Below are positions 1-6,970 of a stretch of DNA of 8,646 bases, piece after piece; position 1 is the first letter of the stretch, and the number at the start of each line of letters is the position of its first letter. Both the position numbers and the translations under genes were made by a program. The notes beneath the pieces were generated by a model, which was not told the origin of the DNA, searched no databases, and was given only the letters and a program-made list of their open reading frames with translations. The stretch comes from an uncultured Blautia sp. (GTDB lineage Bacteria; Bacillota; Clostridia; Lachnospirales; Lachnospiraceae), in assembly GCA_934437695.1 (NCBI GenBank), contig CAKSAW010000051.1:1-8646 (forward strand), read 5' to 3'.

Positions 1-180
1 GGTAAAGAGAATAACGAGATCGACTACAAGGATGTAGCAAAATTAAGAAAATATGTTTCTGAAAGAGGAAAAATCCTTCCAAGAAGAATCACAGGAAACT
101 GTGCAAAACATCAGAGAGCACTGACAGTTGCTATCAAGAGAGCACGTCATATGTCTATGATGCCATACATTCAGGACTAA
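1..180 (+). CDS. rpsR: 30S ribosomal protein S18, C-terminal part (5' end outside window)
   Basis: This is the last 59 codons and stop of ribosomal protein S18, a small-subunit protein of the platform region that binds 16S rRNA next to S6. The visible part reads through the conserved segment with [24 protein letters not shown] and the basic tail [19 protein letters not shown], which are hallmark S18 sequences. The full protein is usually 75-90 residues, so about 20-30 residues lie upstream of the window. In Firmicutes rpsR normally closes an rpsF-ssb-rpsR operon, and the terminator directly after the stop (198-231) fits the operon ending here. Identification is secure; only the start is missing. 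Confidence 0.97.
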   Translation, partial: GKENNEIDYKDVAKLRKYVSERGKILPRRITGNCAKHQRALTVAIKRARHMSMMPYIQD

Positions 181-197
181 TTCTGAAGATGAATGAT

Positions 198-231
198 AAT
201 GCTGTTCCGCAATTTGCGGAGCAGCATTTTT
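198..231 (+). terminator. Intrinsic terminator after rpsR
   Basis: A 13-bp stem (198-210 with 216-228, one G-U pair) with a 5-base loop is followed by a T run at 227-231. It lies 18 bases past the rpsR stop and separates the ribosomal-protein operon from the gdpP operon. Confidence 0.88.
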
Positions 232-272
232 ACGTTATGTCAGAGAAAAATAAATGTGTCTTTCAGTTACTA

Positions 273-301
273 TGGTAAATTTTAATCAAATCTGTTATAA
301 T
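273..301 (+). promoter_or_regulatory. Probable promoter of the gdpP-rplI-dnaB operon (extended -10)
   Basis: A perfect TATAAT at 296-301 is preceded by TG at 293-294, giving an extended -10 (TGnTATAAT). The -35 region at about 273-278 (TGGTAA) is poor, as is usual for extended -10 promoters. The start would be near 308, leaving a leader of about 95 bases before gdpP. Inside the leader are two small possible hairpins, AGAGC/GCTCT (311-315 with 329-333) and CCACAA/TTGTGG (357-362 with 377-382). The second ends 5 bases before the AGGTGA ribosome binding site. No known riboswitch is recognised. Confidence 0.55.
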
Positions 302-402
302 ACATTTCAAAGAGCGTTTTTTTACCATGCTCTGGAGTGTGTCGAAAAACCATTCCCACAATCTGCACACCCCGCTTTGTGGTATACAGGTGAAACAATA
401 GA

Positions 403-2475
403 ATGAAGAACGGAAAGAAAGATATGAGTAATAAACTGAAATTAAAAGGGCATATGAAAGTATTTCTGAGGTGGCCTTTGATTCTCACAGCTTTGCTGAT
501 CGTACTTAATATCTGGGTATATTTTGTCAGTGTGAAAGCAGGACTCATTGTATCAGGCGGTATTCTTATTTATGCAGGAATTGCTGCAATGATACTTCGA
601 TGCCACAGACCTTTCATTGTAAATGACCTGATAGCCTTTGCAAATCAGTACGATTCACTTGAGAAGAGAATCCTTGAGGAACTGGCATTGCCCTATGCCA
701 TTATGGATATGAATGGCAGAATGATCTGGTCCAATAAAGTATTTGCAGAACTTACAGGCAAGGATCAGTTTTATAACAAAAATATAAGTACTATTTTTTC
801 AGATGTGACAGCTGACAGTCTCCCGGTTGCAGAGAAGAAAGAAATCAGTGAGATCAGTACTCAGTTTGGAGAGAAGATTTATCGTATTTCCATGCAGAGG
901 GTGGATCTTGGCGAGATTGTGACAAGCAATGAGATCCTGGAGAATGCGGACAGGAATGTCAGTCTTATTGCCATGTATATGTATGATGAGACTGAACTGA
1001 AGGAATATATTAAAAAGAACGAAGATAATAAGCTGGTTGTAGCTCTGGCTTATCTTGATAACTATGAGGAAGCTCTTGAGAGTGTGGAAGATGTAAGACG
1101 TTCTCTTCTGATCGCTCTGATAGACCGAAAGATTACCAAATATTTTTCAAATTTTGATGGTCTTGTGAAGAAACTGGAGAAAGATAAATATTTCCTGATC
1201 ATGCGCCAGAGTTCTCTGGAGGCTCTGAAAGAACAGAGATTTCATATTCTGGATGAGGTAAAAACTGTTAACATCGGAAATGAAATGGCGATTACTTTAA
1301 GTATCGGTGTGGGACTTAATGCAGCTACTTATATTCAGAACTATGAGTACTCCCGTATTGCAATAGAAATGGCTCTTGGACGCGGTGGTGACCAGGTTGT
1401 TATCAAAAATGGTAATAATATTACCTATTATGGCGGTAAGACTCAGCAGATGGAGAAGAACACCCGGGTAAAAGCAAGAGTAAAAGCTCAGGCATTAAAA
1501 GAGTTTATGAGCACGAAAGACAGAGTTGTTGTTATGGGACATAAGATTACGGATGTGGATGCTCTGGGAGCAGGAATCGGAATCTACCGTGCAGGCAAGA
1601 CTCTTGGAAAACCGGTCCATATTGTAATTAATGATCCAACAAAATCCATCAGGCCCCTGATCGCAGGATATCTTGACAATCCGGATTATGAGCCCTCAAT
1701 GTTTGTTGACAGCAATCAGGCAAAAGATCTGGTAGATAACAATACAGTGGTTGTTGTGGTTGATACAAACAGACCAAGTTATACTGAGTGTGAGGAACTG
1801 CTGTATATGACAAAGACAGTGGTTGTACTGGATCATCACAGACGTGGCAGTGAGGTAATAGAGAATGCAGTGCTTTCCTATGTGGAGCCTTACGCGTCTT
1901 CTGCCTGTGAGATGGTAGCAGAGATCCTGCAGTATTTTTCAGATGATCTGCGCATCCGAAATATGGAAGCAGATTGTCTCTATGCGGGGATCATGATTGA
2001 TACAAACAATTTTACTACACGTGCAGGTGTACGTACCTTTGAAGCTGCTGCATTCCTGCGAAGAAGCGGGGCAGATGTTACAAGAGTCCGTAAGCTGCTG
2101 AGAGATGATCTCAGATCTTATCAGGCACGTGCGGAGGCAGTCAGAACTGCGCAGATTTACAGAGACTGTTATGCAATATCCAGATGTCCCAGCGAAAATG
2201 TGGACAGCCCTACTGTTGTAGGTGCACAGGCAGCCAATGAACTTCTGAATATTGCGGGAGTTAAGGCGTCTTTTGTACTGACTCAGTACAATAATGAAGT
2301 TTATATCAGTGCCCGTGCCATTGATGAGGTCAATGTACAGGTAATGATGGAAAAAATGGGTGGAGGCGGTCATATGAATATTGCCGGTGCCCAGGTAAAG
2401 GCTTCTCCGGATGAAGTGGAGAAAATGCTTAAAGACATCATAGATCAGGAATATCAGGAGGAAAACATAAAATGA
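403..2475 (+). CDS. gdpP: Cyclic-di-AMP phosphodiesterase GdpP (YybT type; TM-PAS-degenerate GGDEF-DHH-DHHA1)
   Basis: This membrane-anchored enzyme hydrolyses the second messenger c-di-AMP to pApA and so influences potassium and osmolyte balance, cell-wall stress and beta-lactam tolerance (known for the family). At 690 residues it is close to the 655-660 of Bacillus and Staphylococcus GdpP. Two membrane helices lie at about 24-43 and 47-65, a PAS-like domain at about 90-165, and a GGDEF domain without an intact GGDEF motif at about 205-340. The DHH phosphoesterase domain starts near 373. The metal ligands are all visible: H380, D384 and D386 ([13 protein letters not shown]), D454 (VVVDTNRP), the DHH triad 477-479 (LDHHR) and D533 (MIDTNNF). 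The DHHA1 domain carries GGGGH at 653-657. The protein should therefore be active. The start at 403 has AGGTGA 9 bases upstream; ATG 424, with GGAAAG 6 bases before it, is an alternative that removes 7 residues. The stop overlaps rplI in ATGA, so translation is probably coupled. Confidence 0.96.
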   Translation: MKNGKKDMSNKLKLKGHMKVFLRWPLILTALLIVLNIWVYFVSVKAGLIVSGGILIYAGIAAMILRCHRPFIVNDLIAFANQYDSLEKRILEELALPYAIMDMNGRMIWSNKVFAELTGKDQFYNKNISTIFSDVTADSLPVAEKKEISEISTQFGEKIYRISMQRVDLGEIVTSNEILENADRNVSLIAMYMYDETELKEYIKKNEDNKLVVALAYLDNYEEALESVEDVRRSLLIALIDRKITKYFSNFDGLVKKLEKDKYFLIMRQSSLEALKEQRFHILDEVKTVNIGNEMAITLSIGVGLNAATYIQNYEYSRIAIEMALGRGGDQVVIKNGNNITYYGGKTQQMEKNTRVKARVKAQALKEFMSTKDRVVVMGHKITDVDALGAGIGIYRAGKTLGKPVHIVINDPTKSIRPLIAGYLDNPDYEPSMFVDSNQAKDLVDNNTVVVVVDTNRPSYTECEELLYMTKTVVVLDHHRRGSEVIENAVLSYVEPYASSACEMVAEILQYFSDDLRIRNMEADCLYAGIMIDTNNFTTRAGVRTFEAAAFLRRSGADVTRVRKLLRDDLRSYQARAEAVRTAQIYRDCYAISRCPSENVDSPTVVGAQAANELLNIAGVKASFVLTQYNNEVYISARAIDEVNVQVMMEKMGGGGHMNIAGAQVKASPDEVEKMLKDIIDQEYQEENIK

Positions 2476-2918
2476 AAGTAATCTTACTTGAGGATGTAAA
2501 AGCACTTGGAAAAAAAGGACAGATTGTAAATGTAAGTGACGGATATGCGAGAAATATGATCCTTCCGAAGAAACTGGGGCTGGAGGCAACTCCTAAGAAT
2601 TTAAATGACCTGAAGCTTCAGAAAGCAAATGAGGAGAAGGTTGCAAAAGAAATATATGAGGCAGCACAGGCCTTTGCAAAGGATCTTGAGACAAAGGAGA
2701 TCATCCTTACACTGAAGACCGGAGAAGGCGGAAGAACCTTTGGTTCTGTTTCTTCCAAAGAAATCTCCGAGGCTGCAAAGAAACAGTTAAATCTTGATAT
2801 TGATAAAAAGAAATTGCAGCTTTCTGAGCCGATCCGTACACTGGGGGTTACTCAGGTTCCTGTCAAATTACATCCTAAGGTAACTGGAACTCTTAAAGTA
2901 TGGGTAAAAGAAGCATAG
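2472..2918 (+). CDS. rplI: 50S ribosomal protein L9
   Basis: This is a complete 148-residue L9, the usual family length. L9 binds 23S rRNA near the L1 stalk through its N-terminal domain and extends a long helix and C-terminal domain away from the ribosome, where it affects reading-frame maintenance (family knowledge). The N-terminal signature is clear: [16 protein letters not shown], then [17 protein letters not shown] (about residues 19-35). The connecting helix spans roughly 41-75. The C-terminal domain contains [15 protein letters not shown] and ends [16 protein letters not shown]. The start codon overlaps the gdpP stop (ATGA), and a strong AGGAGG lies inside the gdpP end at 2456-2461, 10 bases before the start. 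It is the middle gene of the operon, with dnaB 21 bases downstream. Confidence 0.98.
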   Translation: MKVILLEDVKALGKKGQIVNVSDGYARNMILPKKLGLEATPKNLNDLKLQKANEEKVAKEIYEAAQAFAKDLETKEIILTLKTGEGGRTFGSVSSKEISEAAKKQLNLDIDKKKLQLSEPIRTLGVTQVPVKLHPKVTGTLKVWVKEA

Positions 2919-2939
2919 GTCTTCCAGGAGGGATAAAGA

Positions 2940-4268
2940 ATGGAAGAAGCGCTGATTAAAAGAATACTCCCCCACAGCATGGAGGCAGAGCAGTCTGTAA
3001 TCGGCTCAATGATCCTGGACAGAGATGCAATCCTGGTTGCATCCGAGATACTTACCAGTGATGATTTTTATCAGAAACAGTATGGCATTATATTTGATGC
3101 GATGGTAGAGTTATGTAATGAAGGGAAGCCGGTGGATCTGGTGACCCTTCAGAATCGTTTAAAGGAGAAAGAACTTCCGCCGGATATCAGCAGTATGGAA
3201 TATGTAAGAGATCTGATCTCTGCAGTTCCCACCTCTGCAAATGTGAAGTATTATGCAAAGATCGTCAGTGAGAAAGCAGTTCTTCGAAGACTGATCAAGG
3301 CGAACGAGGAGATTGCTAATACCTGTTATCTGGAGAAAGAGAACACAGAGATCATTCTGGAAGAGGCAGAAAAGAAATTGTTTAATATTCTTCAGAGACG
3401 TAACAACGAAGAGTATGTTCCGATCCAGCAGGTTGTTCTCAATGCCATCAACAATATTGAGAAGGCGTCCAAACTGAAGGGATCTGTAACCGGTATTCCT
3501 ACAGGATTTGTGGACCTGGATTACAAGACATCAGGTATGCATCCCTCTGATCTGGTTCTGATCGCAGCACGTCCTTCTATGGGAAAAACAGCATTTGTTC
3601 TGAATATTGCACAGTATATGGCATTTCGTAAAGATGTCACAGTTGCTATTTTTAGTCTGGAAATGTCAAAAGAGCAGTTGGTAAACAGACTTCTGGCCAT
3701 GGAATCACATGTGGATTCTCAGAATATGAGAACAGGTAATCTGAAAGATGAGGACTGGACGAAGCTGGTAGAAGGTGCAGATATTATCGGTAAATCTAAC
3801 CTGATCATCGATGATACTCCGGGAATTTCTATTGCAGAAATGCGTTCCAAGTGCAGAAAGTATAAGCTGGAGCATAATCTTGGAATTATTATGATCGACT
3901 ACCTGCAGCTGATGAGCGGAAGCGGCAAAAGTGATTCTCGTCAGCAGGAGATCTCAGATATTTCCCGTTCACTGAAAGCCCTTGCCAGAGAATTGAATGT
4001 GCCGGTGATCGCATTGTCGCAGCTTAGCCGTGCAGTAGAGCAGAGACCGGATCACAGGCCCATGCTTTCTGACCTTCGAGAGTCAGGGGCTATTGAACAG
4101 GATGCAGATGTGGTAATGTTTATTTACAGAGATGATTATTATCACAAGGACACAGAGAAGAAAGATATTGCGGAGATCATTATTGCCAAACAGAGAAACG
4201 GTCCGATCGGTACCGTAGAACTGGTATGGCTGCCAAGATATACGCAGTTTGTAAATATGAAAAAATAA
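2940..4268 (+). CDS. dnaB: Replicative DNA helicase DnaB (DnaC in Bacillus nomenclature)
   Basis: This is the hexameric 5'-3' helicase that unwinds DNA at the replication fork and interacts with primase DnaG. At 442 residues it is full length. The N-terminal collar domain (about 8-110, starting PHSMEAEQSVIGSMI) is followed by a linker and the RecA-like motor from about 180. The motor has Walker A at 210-217 (ARPSMGKT), the catalytic glutamate in FSLEMS (E241), Walker B at 316-323 (IIMIDYLQ, D320), ALSQLSR at 358-364 and the conserved DLRESGAIEQDAD at 378-390. No intein or insertion interrupts it. AGGAGG at 2926-2931 lies 8 bases before the ATG. It is the last gene of the gdpP operon, and a strong terminator follows about 70 bases after the stop. 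The family would also fit a phage DnaB, but the chromosomal context and full motif set argue for the housekeeping enzyme. Confidence 0.98.
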   Translation: MEEALIKRILPHSMEAEQSVIGSMILDRDAILVASEILTSDDFYQKQYGIIFDAMVELCNEGKPVDLVTLQNRLKEKELPPDISSMEYVRDLISAVPTSANVKYYAKIVSEKAVLRRLIKANEEIANTCYLEKENTEIILEEAEKKLFNILQRRNNEEYVPIQQVVLNAINNIEKASKLKGSVTGIPTGFVDLDYKTSGMHPSDLVLIAARPSMGKTAFVLNIAQYMAFRKDVTVAIFSLEMSKEQLVNRLLAMESHVDSQNMRTGNLKDEDWTKLVEGADIIGKSNLIIDDTPGISIAEMRSKCRKYKLEHNLGIIMIDYLQLMSGSGKSDSRQQEISDISRSLKALARELNVPVIALSQLSRAVEQRPDHRPMLSDLRESGAIEQDADVVMFIYRDDYYHKDTEKKDIAEIIIAKQRNGPIGTVELVWLPRYTQFVNMKK

Positions 4269-4336
4269 TGATGAGGCAGATGTCTGGCAGCTTGCATAAC
4301 TGTGAAAATACTAAATAGTCATAAAATAAAAAGTTT

Positions 4337-4386
4337 ACAGGGAAACAGTACAACGTGTAGATTAAGTACTGTTTCCCTGTTTTTTG
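4337..4386 (+). terminator. Strong intrinsic terminator of the gdpP-rplI-dnaB operon
   Basis: A perfect 15-bp stem (4337-4351 with 4366-4380) with a 14-base loop is followed by a T run at 4380-4385. It ends the operon before the merR-type gene. Confidence 0.93.
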
Positions 4387-4430
4387 TGAAAAAATGCAGA
4401 TTTATGAAAAAGTTTGTCAATCAAAATTTC

Positions 4431-4459
4431 TTGCAATCTCAGGCAGGTGTTTTTATAAT
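4431..4459 (+). promoter_or_regulatory. Sigma-A-type promoter of the MerR-type gene
   Basis: TTGCAA at 4431-4436 and TATAAT at 4454-4459 are separated by exactly 17 bases, close to ideal for the housekeeping sigma factor. Classic MerR-activated promoters have a stretched 19-20 base spacer, so this promoter does not look like a target of MerR-style DNA-twisting activation. The start would be near 4466, giving a leader of about 92 bases. Confidence 0.8.
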
Positions 4460-4494
4460 AAAATATAAGTGGTATCAAACATGCTTTAAAGATT

Positions 4495-4540
4495 GAGTTA
4501 CTGATCATGCAGGAGATGATTTCTGATAAACAGTAAACTC
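4495..4540 (+). repeat. Imperfect inverted repeat in the leader of the MerR-type gene
   Basis: GAGTTACTG (4495-4503) can pair with CAGTAAACTC (4531-4540) with one bulged base. The repeat ends 6 bases before the AGGAGG of the downstream gene. Between the arms lies a tiny possible reading frame (ATG 4507 to TAA 4536, 9 residues). It could be an operator or a hairpin affecting translation; the sequence alone does not decide. Confidence 0.45.
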
Positions 4541-4558
4541 AAAAAGAGGAGGGGCAGC

Positions 4559-5041
4559 ATGGAGCAGCGGTATACTGTGACTCAGACAGCAGAGATTCTT
4601 GGTGTAAGGGCATCAGTCCTCAGATACTGGGAGGAAGAACTGGAACTGAGAATCTGCAGGAATGAGCAGGGACATCGTTACTATACGAAAAATGATATTA
4701 CACTTCTGGCTAATATAAAGGAACTTAAGAAAAGAGGACTTGCTCTGAGGGCGATCAAAGAAGTGGTTCCAAGGATATCAAAGACTGTTCCGGGAACTAC
4801 TGAAAGTAAAGTGAAGTTGTTGGAGGATGAACAGCCTGAGAGGGAAAAACTGCTTGAATTTCAGAAAATCCTGGAGCGTCTGATCACTCAGGAGTTACAT
4901 ATGAAAAGAGAAGGAGAAGATCAGTGCCGTGATCTGGATGAAACGATCCGCAACAGACAGCTTGCAAGAAAGGAAGCTGCCGCAGCGCTGGACAAAAAGA
5001 GCAGAAGATCTCACAGGAGACATTTTTCAAACACACTCTAG
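4559..5041 (+). CDS. MerR-type helix-turn-helix protein with C-terminal coiled coil, function unknown
   Basis: A 160-residue protein with an N-terminal winged-helix MerR domain at about 5-70. The recognition helix region is TVTQTAEILGVRASVLRYWEE and the wing is RNEQGHRYYTKNDI (about 35-47). After a short linker (72-82) comes a charged helical stretch with coiled-coil character (about 85-135), then a very basic tail (RKEAAAALDKKSRRSHRRH). Only two cysteines are present (C33 and C123), so there is no metal-binding site of the MerR, CueR or SoxR kind, and no ligand-binding domain is recognisable. This layout resembles RacA-like MerR proteins, which act on chromosomes rather than as sensors, but that comparison is inference. 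AGGAGG at 4547-4552 sets the start. The gene is probably monocistronic, with its own promoter and a shared terminator at 5056-5098. A regulator of ordinary genes remains possible. Confidence 0.82.
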   Translation: MEQRYTVTQTAEILGVRASVLRYWEEELELRICRNEQGHRYYTKNDITLLANIKELKKRGLALRAIKEVVPRISKTVPGTTESKVKLLEDEQPEREKLLEFQKILERLITQELHMKREGEDQCRDLDETIRNRQLARKEAAAALDKKSRRSHRRHFSNTL

Positions 5042-5055
5042 AATTGCCATAGATA

Positions 5056-5098
5056 AAAACAGCTTCATCTCTGCAACAAACAGAAATGAAGCTGTTTT
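5056..5098. terminator. Bidirectional terminator between the converging merR-type and ferredoxin genes
   Basis: An 18-bp stem with one mismatch (5056-5073 with 5081-5098) and a 7-base loop is flanked by A-rich sequence on the left and TTTT on the right. The minus-strand T run (opposite 5055-5059) is slightly better, so it may serve the ferredoxin gene best. It lies 15 bases after the merR-type stop and 12 bases past the ferredoxin stop. Confidence 0.78.
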
Positions 5099-5109
5099 AA
5101 AATCATAAA

Positions 5110-5313
<204 letters not shown>

Positions 5314-5386
5314 TTAGTGCCTCTTTCGAGGTTCTGCATACATTTTAATATATCTTTCTGCGAATTACAAGTATAAAATACGATAC

Positions 5387-5415
5387 ATTATAAAATAATA
5401 TTGAGTTAGCTTTAC
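5387..5415 (-). promoter_or_regulatory. Possible promoter of the ferredoxin gene
   Basis: On the minus strand a perfect TATAAT (opposite 5387-5392) lies about 104 bases upstream of the ferredoxin start. The -35 at 17-base spacing (GTAAAG, opposite 5410-5415) is weak. A second -10-like TATACT lies opposite 5370-5375. The region is very AT-rich, so the call is tentative. Confidence 0.4.
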
Positions 5416-5500
5416 CTTACTTAACAAAAGCAAGTAATAGTCTGCTAATATACAAAAAAAATAAGAGTGTCAAAAAAATAATGCGTTTTTCTTGAATTTA

Positions 5501-5529
5501 TTGACAATTTAGATGTAAAAAGGTATAGT
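5501..5529 (+). promoter_or_regulatory. Strong sigma-A promoter of the BMP-family binding-protein gene
   Basis: A consensus TTGACA at 5501-5506 and TATAGT at 5524-5529 are separated by 17 bases, the best promoter in the window. The start near 5536 gives a leader of about 85 bases that begins almost at once with a hairpin. Confidence 0.88.
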
Positions 5530-5543
5530 AAGAGTACTTGCAG

Positions 5544-5575
5544 AGAGGCATAACACAGGAAGTTGTGCCTCTTTT
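5544..5575 (+). terminator. Terminator-like hairpin in the leader of the BMP-protein gene (possible attenuator)
   Basis: An 11-bp stem (AGAGGCATAAC, 5544-5554, with 5562-5572, one G-U pair) and a 7-base loop is followed by TTTT (5572-5575). It starts only about 8 bases after the predicted transcription start. The structure fits an attenuator or a stabilising 5' hairpin. No known aptamer is recognised before it, and there is hardly room for one. Confidence 0.55.
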
Positions 5576-5620
5576 GTTCCGTAACAGGAGACAGAAAACA
5601 ACAGAATGGAGGAATGAAGA

Positions 5621-6808
5621 ATGAAGAAAGCGTTGGCAATCGGACTTGCAGCAGTAATGGCAGTTTCTATGAGTGCACCTGTATTTGCAAGTGAGGACAG
5701 TGAAGGTGGTGCAGGGATCGCAAAAGAAGACCTGAAGATTGGTATCATCTATATTGGTGATGAAAATGAAGGCTATACAGCAGCTCATATGGCTGGGATT
5801 GATGAAATGGAAGAGAATCTTGGAATTGATGATTCTCAGGTTATTGAGAAAACTCTGATCGGTGAAGACGAGGGATGTTACGATGCAGCAGCAGACCTTG
5901 CAGACCAGGGATGCCAGATTGTTTTTGCAAACAGTTTCGGACATGAGACTTATATTCTGGAAGCAGCAGGGGAATACCCGGAGGTTCAGTTCTGCCATGC
6001 AACAGGAACCCAGGCAGCATCCAGCGGACTTTCCAATATGCACAACTACTTTACAAATATTTATGAAGCACGTTATGTATCCGGCGTGGTGGCAGGTCTC
6101 AAATTGAATGAGATGATCGAAGATGGCACAGTAAAGGAAGATGCATGTAAGATTGGTTATGTAGGTGCATTCCCGTATGCAGAGGTTATTTCCGGCTATA
6201 CTTCTTTCTATCTTGGTGCAAAGAGTGTATGTCCGTCTGCAACAATGGAAGTAAAATATACAAACAGCTGGGCAAGTTTTGACCTTGAGAAGGAATGTGC
6301 AGATGCACTGATCTCTGATGGATGTGTACTTATCAGCCAGCATGCAGATACAACAGGTGCACCGACAGCATGTGAAGCTGCAGGTGTTCCTTGTGTGGGA
6401 TATAACATTGATATGACATCTGTTGCTCCGAATACAGCACTTACCTCTGCATCTATGGACTGGGGTGTGTATTACACATATGCAGTACAGTGTATGATCG
6501 ATGGTACAGCTATTGACACTGATTGGTGTAAAGGATTTGCAGAAGGTGCAGATAAGATCACAGCTCTCAATGACAAGGTTGTAGCAGAAGGCACAGAGGA
6601 TAAGGTAAAAGAAGTTGAAGATGCGATCATTGATGGTTCTCTCCATGTATTTGATACCTCTACATTTACAGTAGATGGAAAAGAACTTGATACATATGAG
6701 AAAGATGGAACAGAATATATTTCTGACGGATACTTCCATGAATCTGAATATGGTTCAGCACCGGCATTTGATATTGCAATTGATGGAATTACATCTATTA
6801 CACAATAA
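5621..6808 (+). CDS. BMP-family ABC transporter substrate-binding protein (nucleoside-type)
   Basis: A 395-residue extracytoplasmic binding protein of the BMP/PnrA/Med family, which mostly captures purine nucleosides for ABC import; the ligand here is not shown by sequence. Residues 1-23 form a signal peptide (MKK, hydrophobic stretch, cleavage expected after VFA). There is no lipobox cysteine, unusual for a Gram-positive binding protein. The periplasmic-binding fold runs from LKIGIIYIGD (about 38) onward. BMP-like stretches are HNYFTNIYEARYVSGVVAG (141-159), CKIGYVGAF (176-184), LISDGCVLISQHADTTG (230-246) and the hinge-side SMDWGVYYTYA (278-288). The C-terminus carries VFDTSTFTVDGKEL and ESEYGSAPAFDIAIDGI, which I associate with clostridial BMP proteins. 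Eleven cysteines lie in the mature part. GGAGG at 5608-5612 sits 8 bases before the ATG, and the two nearby upstream ATGs are out of frame. The gene is first in a transport operon but is followed by a strong terminator. Confidence 0.92.
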   Translation: MKKALAIGLAAVMAVSMSAPVFASEDSEGGAGIAKEDLKIGIIYIGDENEGYTAAHMAGIDEMEENLGIDDSQVIEKTLIGEDEGCYDAAADLADQGCQIVFANSFGHETYILEAAGEYPEVQFCHATGTQAASSGLSNMHNYFTNIYEARYVSGVVAGLKLNEMIEDGTVKEDACKIGYVGAFPYAEVISGYTSFYLGAKSVCPSATMEVKYTNSWASFDLEKECADALISDGCVLISQHADTTGAPTACEAAGVPCVGYNIDMTSVAPNTALTSASMDWGVYYTYAVQCMIDGTAIDTDWCKGFAEGADKITALNDKVVAEGTEDKVKEVEDAIIDGSLHVFDTSTFTVDGKELDTYEKDGTEYISDGYFHESEYGSAPAFDIAIDGITSITQ

Positions 6809-6814
6809 AGCCTG

Positions 6815-6854
6815 AAAACAGGCAGAGCTGCCTGACGGCAGCTCTGCCTGTTTT
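6815..6854 (+). terminator. Strong terminator between binding-protein and ATPase genes
   Basis: A perfect 18-bp stem (6815-6832 with 6837-6854) with a TGAC tetraloop ends in TTTT; the A-T pairs at its base double as the T run. It begins 6 bases after the stop of the BMP gene. It also reads as a hairpin on the minus strand. It should limit transcription into the ATPase and permease genes. Confidence 0.9.
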
Positions 6855-6892
6855 ATGTTATGGGAAATTGATCCGTAATGTTCCTATAACAT
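6855..6892. repeat. Inverted repeat directly after the terminator
   Basis: ATGTTATGGGAA (6855-6866) pairs with TTCCTATAACAT (6881-6892), 12 positions with one G-U, around a 14-base loop. It abuts the terminator on the left and the A-flanked hairpin on the right. There is no T run on the plus strand, so it is not a terminator by itself in that direction. Confidence 0.7.
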
Positions 6893-6965
6893 AAAAAAAG
6901 CCCTCCGGGCAGGATTCTTTCTTATCATTTGTGCAAAGGAAGTCTCCGGACAGGAGGTTTTTTTT
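6893..6965. terminator. Long imperfect hairpin flanked by A7 and T8, possible bidirectional terminator or structured RNA
   Basis: Seven A's (6893-6899), a GC bulge and CCTCC (6902-6906) pair with GGAGG (6953-6957) and eight T's (6958-6965). Inside, GGATTCTTT (6912-6920) can pair imperfectly with AAAGGAAGTCTCC (6935-6947). Two alternative small hairpins exist: GCCC-TCC-GGGC (6900-6910) and GTC-TCCG-GAC (6942-6951). On the minus strand it also ends in a G+C-rich arm and a T run. It may terminate both ways, or be a folded RNA element controlling the ATPase gene. No known riboswitch class is recognised. Confidence 0.6.
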
Positions 6966-6970
6966 GCTGT

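Noticed and set aside
205..340. Active diguanylate cyclase in GdpP (residues about 205-340; numbers here are protein positions)
   Set aside because: The domain lacks a GGDEF signature. In GdpP proteins this domain is known to be degenerate, so c-di-GMP synthesis is not expected.
282..548. 88-codon minus-strand frame over the gdpP leader and start
   Set aside because: Its hydrophobic stretch is the antisense image of AT-rich leader and the first membrane helix of GdpP. No ribosome binding site was found.
1939..2589. Open frame of 216 codons on the minus strand opposite gdpP and rplI
   Set aside because: It runs antisense to the DHH/DHHA1 coding part and the L9 start, has composition typical of an antisense shadow, and shows no recognisable domain.
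4302..4496. 64-codon plus-strand frame after dnaB
   Set aside because: It reads straight through the 15-bp terminator stem at 4337-4380 and the merR promoter, and its composition follows these elements. It has no good ribosome binding site.
5536..5620. Purine or preQ1 riboswitch in the binding-protein leader
   Set aside because: Nucleoside-type transport suggested it, but the leader is about 85 bases. It begins with a simple hairpin and shows neither the purine aptamer core nor the preQ1 A-rich tail.
5498..6739. Open frame of 413 codons on the minus strand, antisense to the binding-protein gene
   Set aside because: It is very rich in Cys, Ile and His with no domain, lacks a good ribosome binding site, lies wholly opposite a gene with clear family motifs, and crosses the strong plus-strand promoter. 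It is a codon-usage shadow.
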